From an uncultured Siphonobacter sp. (GTDB taxonomy: Bacteria > Bacteroidota > Bacteroidia > Cytophagales > Spirosomataceae), in the NCBI GenBank assembly GCA_913775095.1, contig CAJYIW010000019.1:310001-374000 (forward strand): 64,000 nucleotides of DNA. The letters run 5' to 3'. The notes beneath the pieces are model-generated. The model had not been told where the DNA came from. It ran no database searches and was given only the letters and a program-made list of their open reading frames with translations. Positions 9,104 to 17,351 of the stretch are shown piece by piece; within the stretch, counting starts at the first letter, position 1; the number at the start of each line of letters is the position of its first letter. The translations under genes were made by a program, and so were the position numbers.

Positions 9104-9426
9104 AAACCCATGCATGGCATTGCTGCCAAACCTGGGAAGAGATGGCTTGGGTTAGGAGATTTCCTCGGTACACATGGGGGAGGGTCTGGTACCGTTGCCT
9201 TAACCGGGATCCTCGATGAAGTCCTTTTTCGCTACTTTTTTCTATATCGTCCTGTGTTAGGATTGGAGTTTTCGTACAAAAGACAGTCCTCCGGTTAGAA
9301 CCAAACCTCCTGGTAATCAAATGGTTTTATGGAGGGCTTTAGGCCTTTTAGAAGAGGCTGAGTGAAACAATACATGCGGCAAACGAAAAAAACGTTTGCC
9401 GCATGTATAATAGCCTGGGGAATGAT
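9104..9426. other. Spacer between convergent genes
   Basis: About 320 bases between the hybrid kinase and the minus-strand surface protein. Apart from the hairpin at 9371-9407 I see nothing. The overlapping small ORFs are in conflict with each other and look accidental. Confidence 0.4.
9371..9407. terminator. Perfect 15-bp hairpin with A7 loop between convergent genes
   Basis: TACATGCGGCAAACG (9371-9385) pairs exactly with CGTTTGCCGCATGTA (9393-9407) around a loop of seven A. It lies 20 bases beyond the stop codon of the minus-strand gene. There is no T-run, so termination efficiency is uncertain, but position and symmetry suit a bidirectional terminator. Confidence 0.6.
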
Positions 9427-10359
9427 TTATTCGATAATTAAGGAAAGCGAGACATTCTCATAGCCAGAAATGGCCTGATTGTAAGGCCTGTTCAGGGCAA
9501 TACCTGTTCCGCTCAAGCCCCCTGGAGCATAGTATCTGGCCAGACCATTCTCATCCGTTGGTTTCATAAGTTCAACGCCAATAAAAGAGCCACTGAGTAC
9601 GGGTATGTGTTGAGGAATCTTTTCGCCCGTGGTGAGTACCAGACCCGTGATCGCAGTTGCCTGATAAAGACCATCTGAAGTTCGAATCCCATTGCTCAGT
9701 AACGTTCGAGTGGTTGAGGTAGGGGTATTTACCCCTAAGCTGCCGGAGGTAGGGGCCGAGATCTCAAACTCCATGTAGCCAATCAACTCCCGTTGAGATA
9801 CATCTTCACGATAGATGCCGACTACTGCGTAGCACGGATACGTAACCGATTCACTGTTTACCCGAGCTTTCACTATAGATAGAACGCCACCGGTAATGGA
9901 AGTACCTTTACCAACCGGTTGGGGAACAATCTGATTAACGTTGTTTAACCCAGTCCACACCCTCGTAGATGGAGGAGCTGACGGTAAATTAATGGATCGC
10001 ATCGGGTAGTTGCCATCCATATCCAATGCTGAAAAGGGATGATAAAACTTCATCGTTTCAGTAGCACCGTGTACCGATTTCCAGCTCTTACTACCTTCAT
10101 TCCAATAATAGAAGCCGGGTAGTTTATTACCAGATCCCACGGTTAAAAACACCATCATCCCGTTTTGTTCAGCCGTTGGGTTCGTGGCTGGGAAGGCACT
10201 AACGCGGGGGACAAGCAGACCATCGGTGTTAGCCGGCGTAGATGGATTACTCGCCGTGACGTCGAGTTTAGCTTTAGGCGTAGGAGTGCCAACACCTAAT
10301 TGAGCATGGGCGGATACGGTTGCCAGCATAAGGCCGGCAGAGAGTAAAAGAGGTTTCAC
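9427..10359 (-). CDS. Secreted surface protein with GVGT-P-KAKLDV motif, unknown function
   Basis: The first 19 residues are a Sec signal peptide (MKPLLLSAGLMLATVSAHA, cleavage before QLGVGT). The mature N-terminus LGVGTPTPKAKLDVTASNPS is the stock opening of a large group of Bacteroidota exported proteins, in which a 'GIGT..P.A.LDV' repeat precedes a trimeric or tail-fibre-like stalk. The following VPRVSAF, then NGMMVFLT and GFYYWNEGSKSWKSV also belong to that pattern. The C-terminal ~200 residues are beta-rich without a recognised fold. I infer a cell-surface structural or adhesive protein. The gene is monocistronic. Confidence 0.65.
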   Translation of the reverse strand: MKPLLLSAGLMLATVSAHAQLGVGTPTPKAKLDVTASNPSTPANTDGLLVPRVSAFPATNPTAEQNGMMVFLTVGSGNKLPGFYYWNEGSKSWKSVHGATETMKFYHPFSALDMDGNYPMRSINLPSAPPSTRVWTGLNNVNQIVPQPVGKGTSITGGVLSIVKARVNSESVTYPCYAVVGIYREDVSQRELIGYMEFEISAPTSGSLGVNTPTSTTRTLLSNGIRTSDGLYQATAITGLVLTTGEKIPQHIPVLSGSFIGVELMKPTDENGLARYYAPGGLSGTGIALNRPYNQAISGYENVSLSLIIE

Positions 10360-10650
10360 TTAGGCGGTAGATAAGATAGAGGGTAATTACGAAAACGAAT
10401 ATAGTTCAGATGCCGCTAATTACTATACGTTAAATTGAGACTTCTCTTAACTTTTAATGTATTTCTACTTACGGGGTATACATAGAGTAGACCAATCACA
10501 ACGAAGGTAAATTCATTGAGACTTTTAAATTACGAATGTCCCAGGCACTACGTCTAACTTTTTTATAGGAAGCGGGTAGTTCATTTCTTCACAAAGCGGG
10601 TCACTCCTGAGGAAGAATGAAAGTCCTTACGTAAATAAACACGTCTTCTA

Positions 10651-10863
10651 TTAGGCAACACGCTTCTTTTTTCCATACGTCACAGCAACAGCGATCGCAC
10701 AAGCCACAGCTACATGACTATAATTTGGCTGATGGAGAGCCATGGCCTCTTCAAACGGTAAGCCTTTCATAACCCGGTAGAGGACTTCAAGGGCAAACAC
10801 ACAGGCGAACACTCCTGCAGTGGTAATGAGGAAGAATTTGATAAACGTTAGGTAGGCAGCCAT
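10651..10863 (-). CDS. Small two-helix membrane protein (70 aa)
   Basis: The product has two hydrophobic segments (about residues 6-27 and 49-63) joined by a short loop with a charged patch (RVMKGLPFEEAM). It ends in a basic tail (YGKKKRVA), so both termini probably face the cytoplasm. No family is recognised. It has its own spacers on both sides. Coding quality is judged from the clean alternation of hydrophobic and charged segments. Confidence 0.55.
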   Translation of the reverse strand: MAAYLTFIKFFLITTAGVFACVFALEVLYRVMKGLPFEEAMALHQPNYSHVAVACAIAVAVTYGKKKRVA

Positions 10864-11029
10864 AGTCAGAGGGTTAAGGGTAACTGGTGCTGTAAGATGG
10901 TGCTTTCAAACCCGGTTGTAAAAGAAAATAGGATGAACGGCTGAGAAATAACCACGGGTGCTTCCGGCATAAAGCTATCTGATTTACCGCCCGGGGTATT
11001 TTAAAACCAGTCAGTAGATTTAGCCGTCT

Positions 11030-11284
11030 ATGAAACTCCCAGCTCTCTCTTTTCTTGGTCATTTTTCATCGGCAGATACACTCTGGCTCGTAGATAGTCA
11101 TCAAAACATCCTCAAGGGTACGCTTTATCAAGTTGAACGATTTAAATCATTAATCTGGGCATTAGCGAAGGCCTGCTATCCTGGGCTCCAGGAAGAAATT
11201 CATTCGAACATGGAAATACCAGACCGGGAGCTATTCCCCGATGGCAAAGAGCATGTGATTGATCATCGCTATAATGCTCAATAA
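11030..11284 (+). CDS. Hypothetical small protein (84 aa)
   Basis: A short, soluble, mixed alpha/beta protein. The stretch WLVDSHQNILKGTLYQVERFKSLIW looks like two strands and an amphipathic helix. The C-terminal NMEIPDRELFPDGKEHVI is acidic. An antisense ORF covers part of the region, but its composition is poor. I do not recognise a family. The VOC-family gene follows 78 bases downstream on the same strand. Confidence 0.45.
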   Translation: MKLPALSFLGHFSSADTLWLVDSHQNILKGTLYQVERFKSLIWALAKACYPGLQEEIHSNMEIPDRELFPDGKEHVIDHRYNAQ

Positions 11285-11362
11285 TCGCTATTAGCAACAT
11301 CTTATATAGCTAACTTAAATAAGGCTGGCAGCATTATAAGTAGTAGATTAGCCTCCTACGAT

Positions 11363-11776
11363 ATGAATCAACGCATTGCTCACCTTACCCTGGTCGTCCG
11401 GAATTACGACGAGGCGATTGACTTTTATACGACGAAGCTAGGCTTTACTTTGGTAGAAGATACTAAGCTTAGTGAAACCAAACGCTGGGTATTAGTGGCT
11501 CCGAAAGGCGAGGGGTCCTGTGCTGTATTGCTGGCCAAAGCGGATGGCGAACCCCAGGAAAGCCGGATTGGCAATCAAACGGGGGGCAGGGTATTCCTCT
11601 TTCTTTACACCGACGACTTCGAAAGAGATTATCTGGCGTATCAGCGGGCGGGCGTCAGGTTCGTCAGGCCTCCCAAAGAAGAAGCCTATGGTACGGTAGC
11701 CGTGTTTGAAGACCTCTACGGCAATCACTGGGATCTGCTGGAGCCGAGAGGTAACTATCTTCATAAAAATAAGTAA
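11363..11776 (+). CDS. VOC (glyoxalase/bleomycin-resistance) superfamily protein
   Basis: Two beta-alpha-beta-beta-beta half-modules of the vicinal-oxygen-chelate fold are visible. The first is IAHLTLVVRNYDEAIDFYTTKLGFTLVEDT with the RWVLVAPK strand; the second is GRVFLFLYTDDFERDYLAYQRAGVRF with YGTVAVFEDLYGNHWDLLEP. His7 in the first strand and Glu in the last strand (WDLLEP) are at the usual metal-ligand positions. The family includes glyoxalase I, fosfomycin/bleomycin resistance proteins and dioxygenases; the substrate here cannot be assigned. It sits upstream of the ars operon but is separated by 160 bases and probably transcribed independently. Confidence 0.85.
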   Translation: MNQRIAHLTLVVRNYDEAIDFYTTKLGFTLVEDTKLSETKRWVLVAPKGEGSCAVLLAKADGEPQESRIGNQTGGRVFLFLYTDDFERDYLAYQRAGVRFVRPPKEEAYGTVAVFEDLYGNHWDLLEPRGNYLHKNK

Positions 11777-11892
11777 TACTAGATTGACATGGCAGTAAAA
11801 GCAATGGAGTTAACCTATGGATTGATGATAGAACAGCTTTATAATGATAAATACACTTTTACTAGATTTCTACTTTCAATGAAAATACAATT

Positions 11893-11932
11893 ATCGTAAT
11901 ATTGCGATTGATAAATTAAAATTATAAGTTTG
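11893..11932 (+). promoter_or_regulatory. arsR promoter with overlapping ArsR-type operator
   Basis: A 16-base imperfect palindrome ATCGTAATATTGCGAT lies at 11893-11908. A TTG at 11902-11904 is followed after 20 bases by TAAGTTTG (11925-11932), an exact match to the Bacteroidota -7 consensus TAnnTTTG. The palindrome therefore covers the -33 element, ideal for repression by ArsR. The same 11-mer ATCGTAATATT recurs before the next gene. The start codon (11937) falls about where transcription should begin. Confidence 0.65.
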
Positions 11933-11936
11933 CGGC

Positions 11937-12266
11937 ATGGGAGTTACGAAAACGGAGAGTTTTACCGCCGAACAAAACCGGATTGCGGATCTGGCCAAAG
12001 CCTTTTCACATCCCGCTCGCGTGGCTATTCTGCAAATGCTGGCGGCTAAAAAAGCATGCGTTTGTGGGGATTTAGTGGATGAACTGAACTTGGCTCAGGC
12101 AACCGTATCTCAGCACCTCAAGGAACTTAAACGCATTGGCATCATTCAGGGAGAAATTAACCCGCCCCGCGTTTGCTATTGCATTAACCCCGTGGTCTGG
12201 CAGGAGGCTAAGCAAGTCTTTGGGAACTTATTAGAAACCTTTACCGAGGTTTCCTGCTGCAACTAG
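11937..12266 (+). CDS. arsR: ArsR-family arsenic-responsive repressor
   Basis: A 109-residue winged-helix protein of typical SmtB/ArsR length. ADLAKAFSHPARVAILQMLAAKK is followed by the metal-site helix KKACVCGDLVDEL, whose CVCGDL is the classic ELCVCDL-type As(III) site. LAQATVSQHLKELKRIG is the recognition helix and NPPRVCYCINP the wing. Extra Cys pairs lie in the wing (CYC) and at the C-terminus (SCCN), which could add thiolate ligands. It should repress the ars genes and release DNA on binding arsenite. A terminator overlaps its 3' end, so it forms its own transcript. Confidence 0.92.
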   Translation: MGVTKTESFTAEQNRIADLAKAFSHPARVAILQMLAAKKACVCGDLVDELNLAQATVSQHLKELKRIGIIQGEINPPRVCYCINPVVWQEAKQVFGNLLETFTEVSCCN

Positions 12267-12280
12267 TGCAGCTTTTTTTT
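12256..12280 (+). terminator. Intrinsic terminator overlapping the arsR stop codon
   Basis: GCTGCA (12256-12261) pairs with TGCAGC (12267-12272) around a five-base loop that contains the TAG stop, followed by eight T (12273-12280). It would separate arsR from the downstream resistance genes, or act as an attenuator between them. Confidence 0.7.
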
Positions 12281-12289
12281 AATACGTTC

Positions 12290-12305
12290 ATCGTAATATT
12301 ACAAT
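12290..12305 (+). promoter_or_regulatory. Second ArsR-type operator, before the DUF6428 gene
   Basis: ATCGTAATATTACAAT matches the operator in front of arsR at 14 of 16 bases, including the first 11 in a row. It sits just after the arsR terminator and six bases before the next ATG. I infer direct ArsR control of the resistance genes. Confidence 0.6.
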
Positions 12306-12311
12306 AAACCA

Positions 12312-12878
12312 ATGAACATTTTGGTCAATCAAATCAGTCCTATGACCTGGCAGGCGTTTAAAAGCACGCTGGAAGCCAACCCAGACTTACACCTGGCCTT
12401 TGAATATCAACCCGGGCAATACGCGGATGCTTCGTTTCATATTACCGAGATTAAGCAAGCTTCCCTTGTATCGGTTGATTGCGGGGGACAGATGAACAGC
12501 TGGACGGAAGTTATCGTACAGCTCTGGGAACCACCCGTCAGGGAGGCAGAGCGTTCCATGAGAGTGAGCAAAGCCCTTGAGATTATTAACCTCGTTGAAA
12601 AATCCCTGCCCCTGAATCCTTTAGCCGTAGTGAAAATTGAGTTTGGCAATGCCAGGTTCGACACCCGCCAACTATATCCCGGTGAGTTTTCCACCACCTC
12701 AGACGACTTTATTGTTCACCTTGTACCTGACTATACGCAATGCAAAGCCCTGAGCCGTAACGAAGCTTGTGGCGTAACGGCATCGGATTCGGCGTGCTGT
12801 GCCCCTGCTGCGGAAAAGCCAGCGTTAGAAATCATAGCCGAAGGAGCTACCTGTACACCCGGTTCTGGCTGTTGTTAA
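12312..12878 (+). CDS. DUF6428 family protein of the ars operon
   Basis: This 188-residue soluble protein matches the DUF6428 family, which in Bacteroidota is found almost only between arsR and arsC. Visible hallmarks are MTWQAFKSTLEANPDLHLAF, the strand DASFHITEIKQASLVSVDCGG, then SWTEVIVQLWEP and ALEIINLVEKSLPL. Unusually, the C-terminal ~45 residues are Cys-rich: C144, CGV, ACCAPA, then CTPGSGCC at the very end. They look like an arsenite-binding tail. The biochemical role of the family is unknown; context implies arsenic detoxification, perhaps as a chaperone handing As(III) to the pump. It is followed 12 bases later by arsC. Confidence 0.8.
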   Translation: MNILVNQISPMTWQAFKSTLEANPDLHLAFEYQPGQYADASFHITEIKQASLVSVDCGGQMNSWTEVIVQLWEPPVREAERSMRVSKALEIINLVEKSLPLNPLAVVKIEFGNARFDTRQLYPGEFSTTSDDFIVHLVPDYTQCKALSRNEACGVTASDSACCAPAAEKPALEIIAEGATCTPGSGCC

Positions 12879-12890
12879 CCATTCTTTCCT

Positions 12891-13304
12891 ATGAAAAAGA
12901 TTCTGGTATTATGTACGGGCAATTCAGCCCGCAGCCAATTGGCCGAAGGCTATCTGCAACACTTTGCCGGAAATCGGGCTCAGGTCTACAGTGCCGGAGT
13001 AGATCCCAAAGGAGTAAACCCGGTTGCTATCCAGGTCATGGCTGAAGATGGAATTGATATTTCCCATCACACGTCTAATCATGCCGATGAGTACACCGGA
13101 ATGGCCTTTGACTACGTCATTACCGTCTGTGATAACGCCCGGGAGCAGTGCCCCTATTTTCCATCCGCGGGGCAAATGATTCATCAAAGCTTTTCTGATC
13201 CGGGACATACAGAAGGGGAAGATTTGGTAACGTCTTTTCGGCGGGTACGGGATGAAATCAAGCTATTCAGCCAGAAATTTATCAATCAAAACGTGTCTGC
13301 TTAG
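12891..13304 (+). CDS. arsC: Arsenate reductase, thioredoxin-coupled (LMW phosphatase type)
   Basis: A 137-residue protein with the P-loop LCTGNSARSQLAEG (CX5R: Cys8...Arg14) of low-molecular-weight tyrosine phosphatases. It also has the second redox pair Cys80 and Cys87 (VCDNAREQC) characteristic of the S. aureus pI258 ArsC class, and the general acid Asp103 in SFSDPG. It reduces arsenate to arsenite by a Cys8-Cys80-Cys87 disulfide cascade, then is recycled by thioredoxin. The arsenite product would be expelled by the pump encoded 12 bases downstream. Confidence 0.95.
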   Translation: MKKILVLCTGNSARSQLAEGYLQHFAGNRAQVYSAGVDPKGVNPVAIQVMAEDGIDISHHTSNHADEYTGMAFDYVITVCDNAREQCPYFPSAGQMIHQSFSDPGHTEGEDLVTSFRRVRDEIKLFSQKFINQNVSA

Positions 13305-13316
13305 AGGCAATTCGGA

Positions 13317-14348
13317 ATGCAAGAAAAACGGCTTTCTTTTCTGGATCGTTATTTGACGCTCTGGATTTTCCTGGCGATGCTCATAGGCGTATCGCTGGGT
13401 TACTTTTTCCCGGATGCCCCTGCCTTCGTGAATCAGTTTAGTTCAGGCTCAACGAATATCCCCTTAGCCATTGGATTGATCCTAATGATGTATCCGCCAC
13501 TGGCAAAAGTTCGCTATCGGCAACTGCCGCTGGTTTTTGACAACACTAGGATCCTGCTTTTATCGCTCGTGCAAAACTGGATTATTGGGCCGGTATTAAT
13601 GTTTGGGTTAGCAGTCGCGTTTCTAGCTGATAAACCGGAATACATGACGGGCTTAATCATGATCGGCATTGCCCGTTGTATTGCGATGGTCATCGTTTGG
13701 AATGATCTGGCCGGAGGAGATCGGGTGTATGCCGCTGGGCTGGTAGCTTTTAACAGTATTTTTCAGGTACTCTTTTACTCGGTCTATGCGTATGTATTTG
13801 TAACTCTGCTGCCCCCTTTATTCGGTTTGCAAGGCTTTGAAGTAGATATCACGATTAGTGAAGTAGCTCAAAGCGTCTTTGTGTACCTGGGTATTCCTTT
13901 CCTTTTGGGTATTTTCTCCAGAGAAGTATTAAGCCGGGTGTTTAGTCAGGAATGGTACGAAACCAGGTTCCTGCCTGCCATCAGCCCGCTTACTTTAATT
14001 GCGTTACTGTTTACGATTGTAGTCATGTTTAGTTTGAAAGGGCAGTTGATGGTGAGCATTCCTCTGGACGTGGTACGTATTGCTATGCCGCTGACGGTCT
14101 ACTTTGCCATCATGTTCTTTTCAGCCTTCTACCTATCTAAACGAGCGGGAGCTGGCTATTCAAAATCGACATCACTGGCATTCACGGCCGCTGGCAACAA
14201 TTTTGAATTGGGTATAGCGGTCGCTATTGCTGTTTTCGGGATCAATTCAGGAGCTGCCTTTGCTGCCGTGATTGGACCTCTGATTGAAGTACCCGTGCTG
14301 ATTTTAATGGTAGGGTTTGCTCGTGGACAACAAGCTAAATTCGGTTAG
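13317..14348 (+). CDS. acr3: ACR3-family arsenite efflux permease
   Basis: A 343-residue membrane protein of about ten transmembrane helices. It opens [24 protein letters not shown] and has the ACR3 signature [11 protein letters not shown]. The conserved Cys121 lies in [23 protein letters not shown], with the [19 protein letters not shown] motif of helix 9. The family expels As(OH)3, driven by the proton gradient. It is the last gene of the ars cluster; spacing of 12 bases to arsC supports co-transcription. No clear intrinsic terminator follows. Confidence 0.95.
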   Translation: MQEKRLSFLDRYLTLWIFLAMLIGVSLGYFFPDAPAFVNQFSSGSTNIPLAIGLILMMYPPLAKVRYRQLPLVFDNTRILLLSLVQNWIIGPVLMFGLAVAFLADKPEYMTGLIMIGIARCIAMVIVWNDLAGGDRVYAAGLVAFNSIFQVLFYSVYAYVFVTLLPPLFGLQGFEVDITISEVAQSVFVYLGIPFLLGIFSREVLSRVFSQEWYETRFLPAISPLTLIALLFTIVVMFSLKGQLMVSIPLDVVRIAMPLTVYFAIMFFSAFYLSKRAGAGYSKSTSLAFTAAGNNFELGIAVAIAVFGINSGAAFAAVIGPLIEVPVLILMVGFARGQQAKFG

Positions 14349-14544
14349 TAAATTATTTTTTAATCATAGAATTTTACACAAGATCACTCAAGTGATAGAA
14401 GAGTATTCTGTCAACATCTGAATGCCTGTTCACATGTGTTCTGTAGTAGATTGACTTTGTTCTGTCTTTACTAGTAGAAGTAATACGCATGAAAAGGATT
14501 AGAGTTGTACTCCTTTTCAAAGAGGTCTGTAGTAGCAAAAAGAA

Positions 14545-14850
14545 TCAGCGGGTATTTTTTCTATGGGCGACTAAATATAGGACGGTAAAGACCAGATTCA
14601 CAGGTAAAAAAATAAGGATAGAAATAAGAATCTGTTCCTTTGAAAGAGAAGGAGCAATGCCGCCAAAAATTATAAATACAATCCCCAAAGAGATCAGATA
14701 GATGCCAGCCCAGCGAACGGATTTCTCAGGATTGATCACCTCAGTAGCATCAACGTTATTAAGCAGGTGAATGAGCCTGTACTTCCAGATAGTAATACCC
14801 AAAAGGATAAGAAAAAGGCCAACCGCACACAAGATCCATGCCATAAACAA
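14545..14850 (-). CDS. Three-helix membrane protein, DUF3784-like
   Basis: The 101-residue product has three hydrophobic segments (about residues 3-22, 47-66, 74-93). A cytoplasmic loop carries RLIHLLNNVDATEVINPEKSVR. The arrangement 'L-I-x3-N...K..R..G..L...GI....G' resembles the DUF3784 family of small membrane proteins, but the match is only by eye. Function is unknown. It is monocistronic, on the strand opposite to its neighbours. Confidence 0.6.
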   Translation of the reverse strand: MFMAWILCAVGLFLILLGITIWKYRLIHLLNNVDATEVINPEKSVRWAGIYLISLGIVFIIFGGIAPSLSKEQILISILIFLPVNLVFTVLYLVAHRKNTR

Positions 14851-15036
14851 AGACTATTTTATAGGTGAATGGAGTAACCCTATCCAATATACGAATAGTA
14901 TAGCATTTCACACCCTGATAAGGATAGTAAACGAATGAGCGGTCAGGGTAGCTTCAATTAATTTATGCAGGTTCATGCGTTGCTTCGCGACGTTCTAATT
15001 TAAGTTTGCGGGTAATTTTTCTCTAACCTTGAAGTA

Positions 15037-16011
15037 ATGATGCGGTCCATGAGTGTACAGAAGATAGTCAGAATCAGCAACTCCTGCGTTTTCCTCCTGG
15101 TATTGACCTTAATTTTCACCCATTTTTGTGCGTTAGCCCAGCCTTTTCCCAAGCGTACCCGTCGCGTTCTTTTTCTGGGTAACAGCATCACTTACCATGG
15201 ACAATACGTCAATGATGTAATTGCGTACCTTCGGGTACGTTACCCTGATCGCACCTATCAGTACATCAATGTGGGGTTGCCCAGTGAAACCGTCTCCGGA
15301 CTCTCAGAACCCAATCACGCCGACGGTAAATTTCCCCGACCTGACCTGCACGAGCGACTGCATCGGGTGCTCGGCCAGACCAAACCCGACCTCGTACTGG
15401 CCTGTTATGGCATGAATGATGGGATTTACATGCCTTTTGATTCTTCGCGGTTTGAAGCTTTTCAAAAGGGCATGCATTGGTTACACCGGGAAGTGGAAAA
15501 AAGGGGGGCATCCATTATCCACATTACCCCGCCCGTCTATGATGAGGAGAATGGCGGAGTAAGGGGGTATGCCGAAGTGCTGGATCGGTATTCCGAGTGG
15601 TTGTCAGAGCAGCGGAGCCGGCAAAACTGGCAGGTAGTCGATCTTCATTTCCCCATGAAACAATACCTGGGAAACCAGAAAAAGCAGAATCCAGGGTTTT
15701 ATCTGGCTGCCGACGGCATCCATCCCGGCGAGCTGGGGCACTGGCTGATGGCTCAATCCATGCTGCGGCATCTGTGTGGTCCCAGTAAAGAAATAGAAGA
15801 AGCCACCAGCATTGAGGACGCTCTCCGCAGCCATCCCAACGCGAAGAAAATCCTGCAACTAACCAGCCAGGAACAACAGATTCTGAAAGAGGCCTGGCTG
15901 ACTAAAACCGGACATACCAGACCCGGAATAAAACCCGGATTACCGCTGAAACAGGCCCAGTCATCAGCTAAAGAACTACAAAAGAAAATCAGCTATTCTT
16001 TAAATCACTAA
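15037..16011 (+). CDS. Secreted SGNH/GDSL-family hydrolase
   Basis: An N-terminal signal peptide or anchor (hydrophobic stretch ~17-35, cleavage probably after CALAQ) precedes an SGNH domain. Block I is VLFLGNSITYHG with nucleophile Ser50. Block II Gly lies near VGLPSETVSG, block III is YGMNDG with the oxyanion Asn, and block V is DGIHPGELGHW with the Asp-x-x-His pair. Such enzymes deacylate carbohydrates, lipids or peptidoglycan. The C-terminal ~70 residues form a charged helical tail. No partner genes suggest the substrate. I keep the first ATG; a Met five residues on is equally possible. Confidence 0.85.
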   Translation: MMRSMSVQKIVRISNSCVFLLVLTLIFTHFCALAQPFPKRTRRVLFLGNSITYHGQYVNDVIAYLRVRYPDRTYQYINVGLPSETVSGLSEPNHADGKFPRPDLHERLHRVLGQTKPDLVLACYGMNDGIYMPFDSSRFEAFQKGMHWLHREVEKRGASIIHITPPVYDEENGGVRGYAEVLDRYSEWLSEQRSRQNWQVVDLHFPMKQYLGNQKKQNPGFYLAADGIHPGELGHWLMAQSMLRHLCGPSKEIEEATSIEDALRSHPNAKKILQLTSQEQQILKEAWLTKTGHTRPGIKPGLPLKQAQSSAKELQKKISYSLNH

Positions 16012-16249
16012 AAAATTAGTTTGATCAATAGCTAGTTAGGATCGGTCATTGGTTAGATTATATTTTGAAAAGAATAATGAACCATGACTCTATTATTTTT
16101 AATACGAGCCTAACGTATTAGAAATAATACAATCGAATACGTTTATGAAACCTGAAGAGTCGAAGTAAACCATGTTAAGGCTTAAGTGATGAATGATGCA
16201 GCAGTTTCGACAGCTCATGTACTAGGAAACGGCACGGTGAATTGGGAAT

Positions 16250-16963
16250 TCAAGGGTGGTCAGGCGTCGTTTCGGAAGGATTAATCCGGAAATTTTGTAG
16301 AATTTCGGTCAGCTTTTCTTCCACACTGGTCAGGTTACGCTCCAGCACATCGCGAAATTTACTTCGGTGTTCGGCACTGCTTTGTTCCGTACTGAGCAGG
16401 GCGGCGGCTCCGCTTACCAGTCCCAGGGAACCCCTGGCATCGTGGATCAGACGTCTAATGAGCGAAGCCCGGTCGTGGATGAACCCCTGTAAATGCAGGT
16501 TCGTACGGTTCAGTTCAGCCTGCTGTTCAGCCAGTAATGCCCGTGGTCGTTCTTCCCATACCTTTACATTAGTCTCAATTACTTTGTGCACCGCTGTTAA
16601 CACTGCCTGACTCACCTGCGTCAGAAATGAATCAGACGGATGAAGGGGGCGGTATCCCTGGATTTCCGGGAGTAAAAGCAAAGAAAAGGAATGAAGTTCA
16701 GCGAGCAGGGGAGTGATCTCAGCAGAAGTATTGGAGCGGCTGAACACCGGAATGTTCGGCCCGGGCCCGCTACCGGCCCCTCCGTCCAACGCTACAAAGA
16801 AAGGAAGACTTTGCCGAAGGTAAGTCCAGAGTTCATTCTTTTCTTCGGTAGTCATGACGCCTGACTGGCCGCCATCCATCTGCTGCCAGGACGAGTCAAT
16901 GCCGGCCCGCCGTAGAGATAAATAGTCAGAAAAGTCATTTATTTCTTTAGAAATAAAGCCCAT
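16250..16963 (-). CDS. Orphan HisKA-domain protein lacking an ATPase domain
   Basis: The 237-residue protein aligns along its whole length with the N-terminal half of the histidine kinase at 41930-43207. The N-termini EINDFSDYLSLRRAGI and QVNKLTDYLFSRRETI correspond. The dimerisation helix RRLIHDARGSLGLVSGAAALL (His174) corresponds to RQVSHDLQGSLGMLSGVANLL (His186). The sequence then ends where the ATPase domain should begin. So it keeps a phospho-accepting H-box but no kinase. I infer a phosphotransfer relay, decoy or dimerisation partner. It is divergent from the NarL-type regulator 390 bases away, a plausible partner. Confidence 0.7.
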   Translation of the reverse strand: MGFISKEINDFSDYLSLRRAGIDSSWQQMDGGQSGVMTTEEKNELWTYLRQSLPFFVALDGGAGSGPGPNIPVFSRSNTSAEITPLLAELHSFSLLLLPEIQGYRPLHPSDSFLTQVSQAVLTAVHKVIETNVKVWEERPRALLAEQQAELNRTNLHLQGFIHDRASLIRRLIHDARGSLGLVSGAAALLSTEQSSAEHRSKFRDVLERNLTSVEEKLTEILQNFRINPSETTPDHP

Positions 16964-17210
16964 GAAATTTAATTGAATAGTAATCTAATGGATAATTTAA
17001 ATTTAAAATATAATGATAATTGACAGGCTGTATAGATTGAAGTTCTAATGATTGAAAGATTATTATAAAACTATAATAAATAAAATATTAAAAGAAGATA
17101 GTACTAATTATGAATACACCATAAGTTCCGCCAAGTGACTCCAGCGTATTTAAATTAATACTATCGACTTTTAACAAAAGTACTGCGATTATTTTAGCGA
17201 TAATATAACT

Positions 17211-17264
17211 AGTTTAATCCTAAATATACCCCCTATTTTTAGGGGGTATATTTAGGATTAAACT
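17211..17264. promoter_or_regulatory. 25-bp perfect inverted repeat with C5/G5 core
   Basis: The arm AGTTTAATCC plus TAAATATACCCCCTA (17211-17235) is repeated exactly in reverse complement at 17240-17264, around a TTTT loop. The core CCCCCT-N6-AGGGGG (17229-17246) recurs with the same spacing at 19075-19092. It lies about 105 bases upstream of the regulator gene. As DNA it may be an operator for a dimeric LuxR/NarL-type protein (half site TACCCCC); as RNA or cruciform it would form a strong hairpin. Confidence 0.6.
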
Positions 17265-17304
17265 TAAAGTAGAATATAGGCAAATATAAACCAGGTAATA
17301 CCTT

Positions 17305-17312
17305 TATATTTG
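17305..17312 (+). promoter_or_regulatory. Probable -7 element of the response-regulator promoter
   Basis: TATATTTG fits the Bacteroidota consensus TAnnTTTG exactly and lies 40 bases before the start codon. No clear TTTG is found at -33, which would fit a promoter needing an activator bound at the upstream palindrome. Confidence 0.45.
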
Positions 17313-17351
17313 CTTTTTTATCAATATAAATGCTACTAAACCACTTTACGG

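Larger units (their letters stand above)
16964..17351. other. AT-rich divergent promoter region
   Basis: About 390 very AT-rich bases between the divergent orphan HisKA gene and the response regulator. It carries the 25-bp inverted repeat at 17211-17264 and a -7 element at 17305-17312, both listed separately. No ORF is seen. Confidence 0.6.

Noticed and set aside
16250-16963. Frameshifted full histidine kinase
   Set aside because: The sequence downstream (16012-16249) contains no ATPase-domain motifs in any frame, so the truncation is not a simple frameshift.
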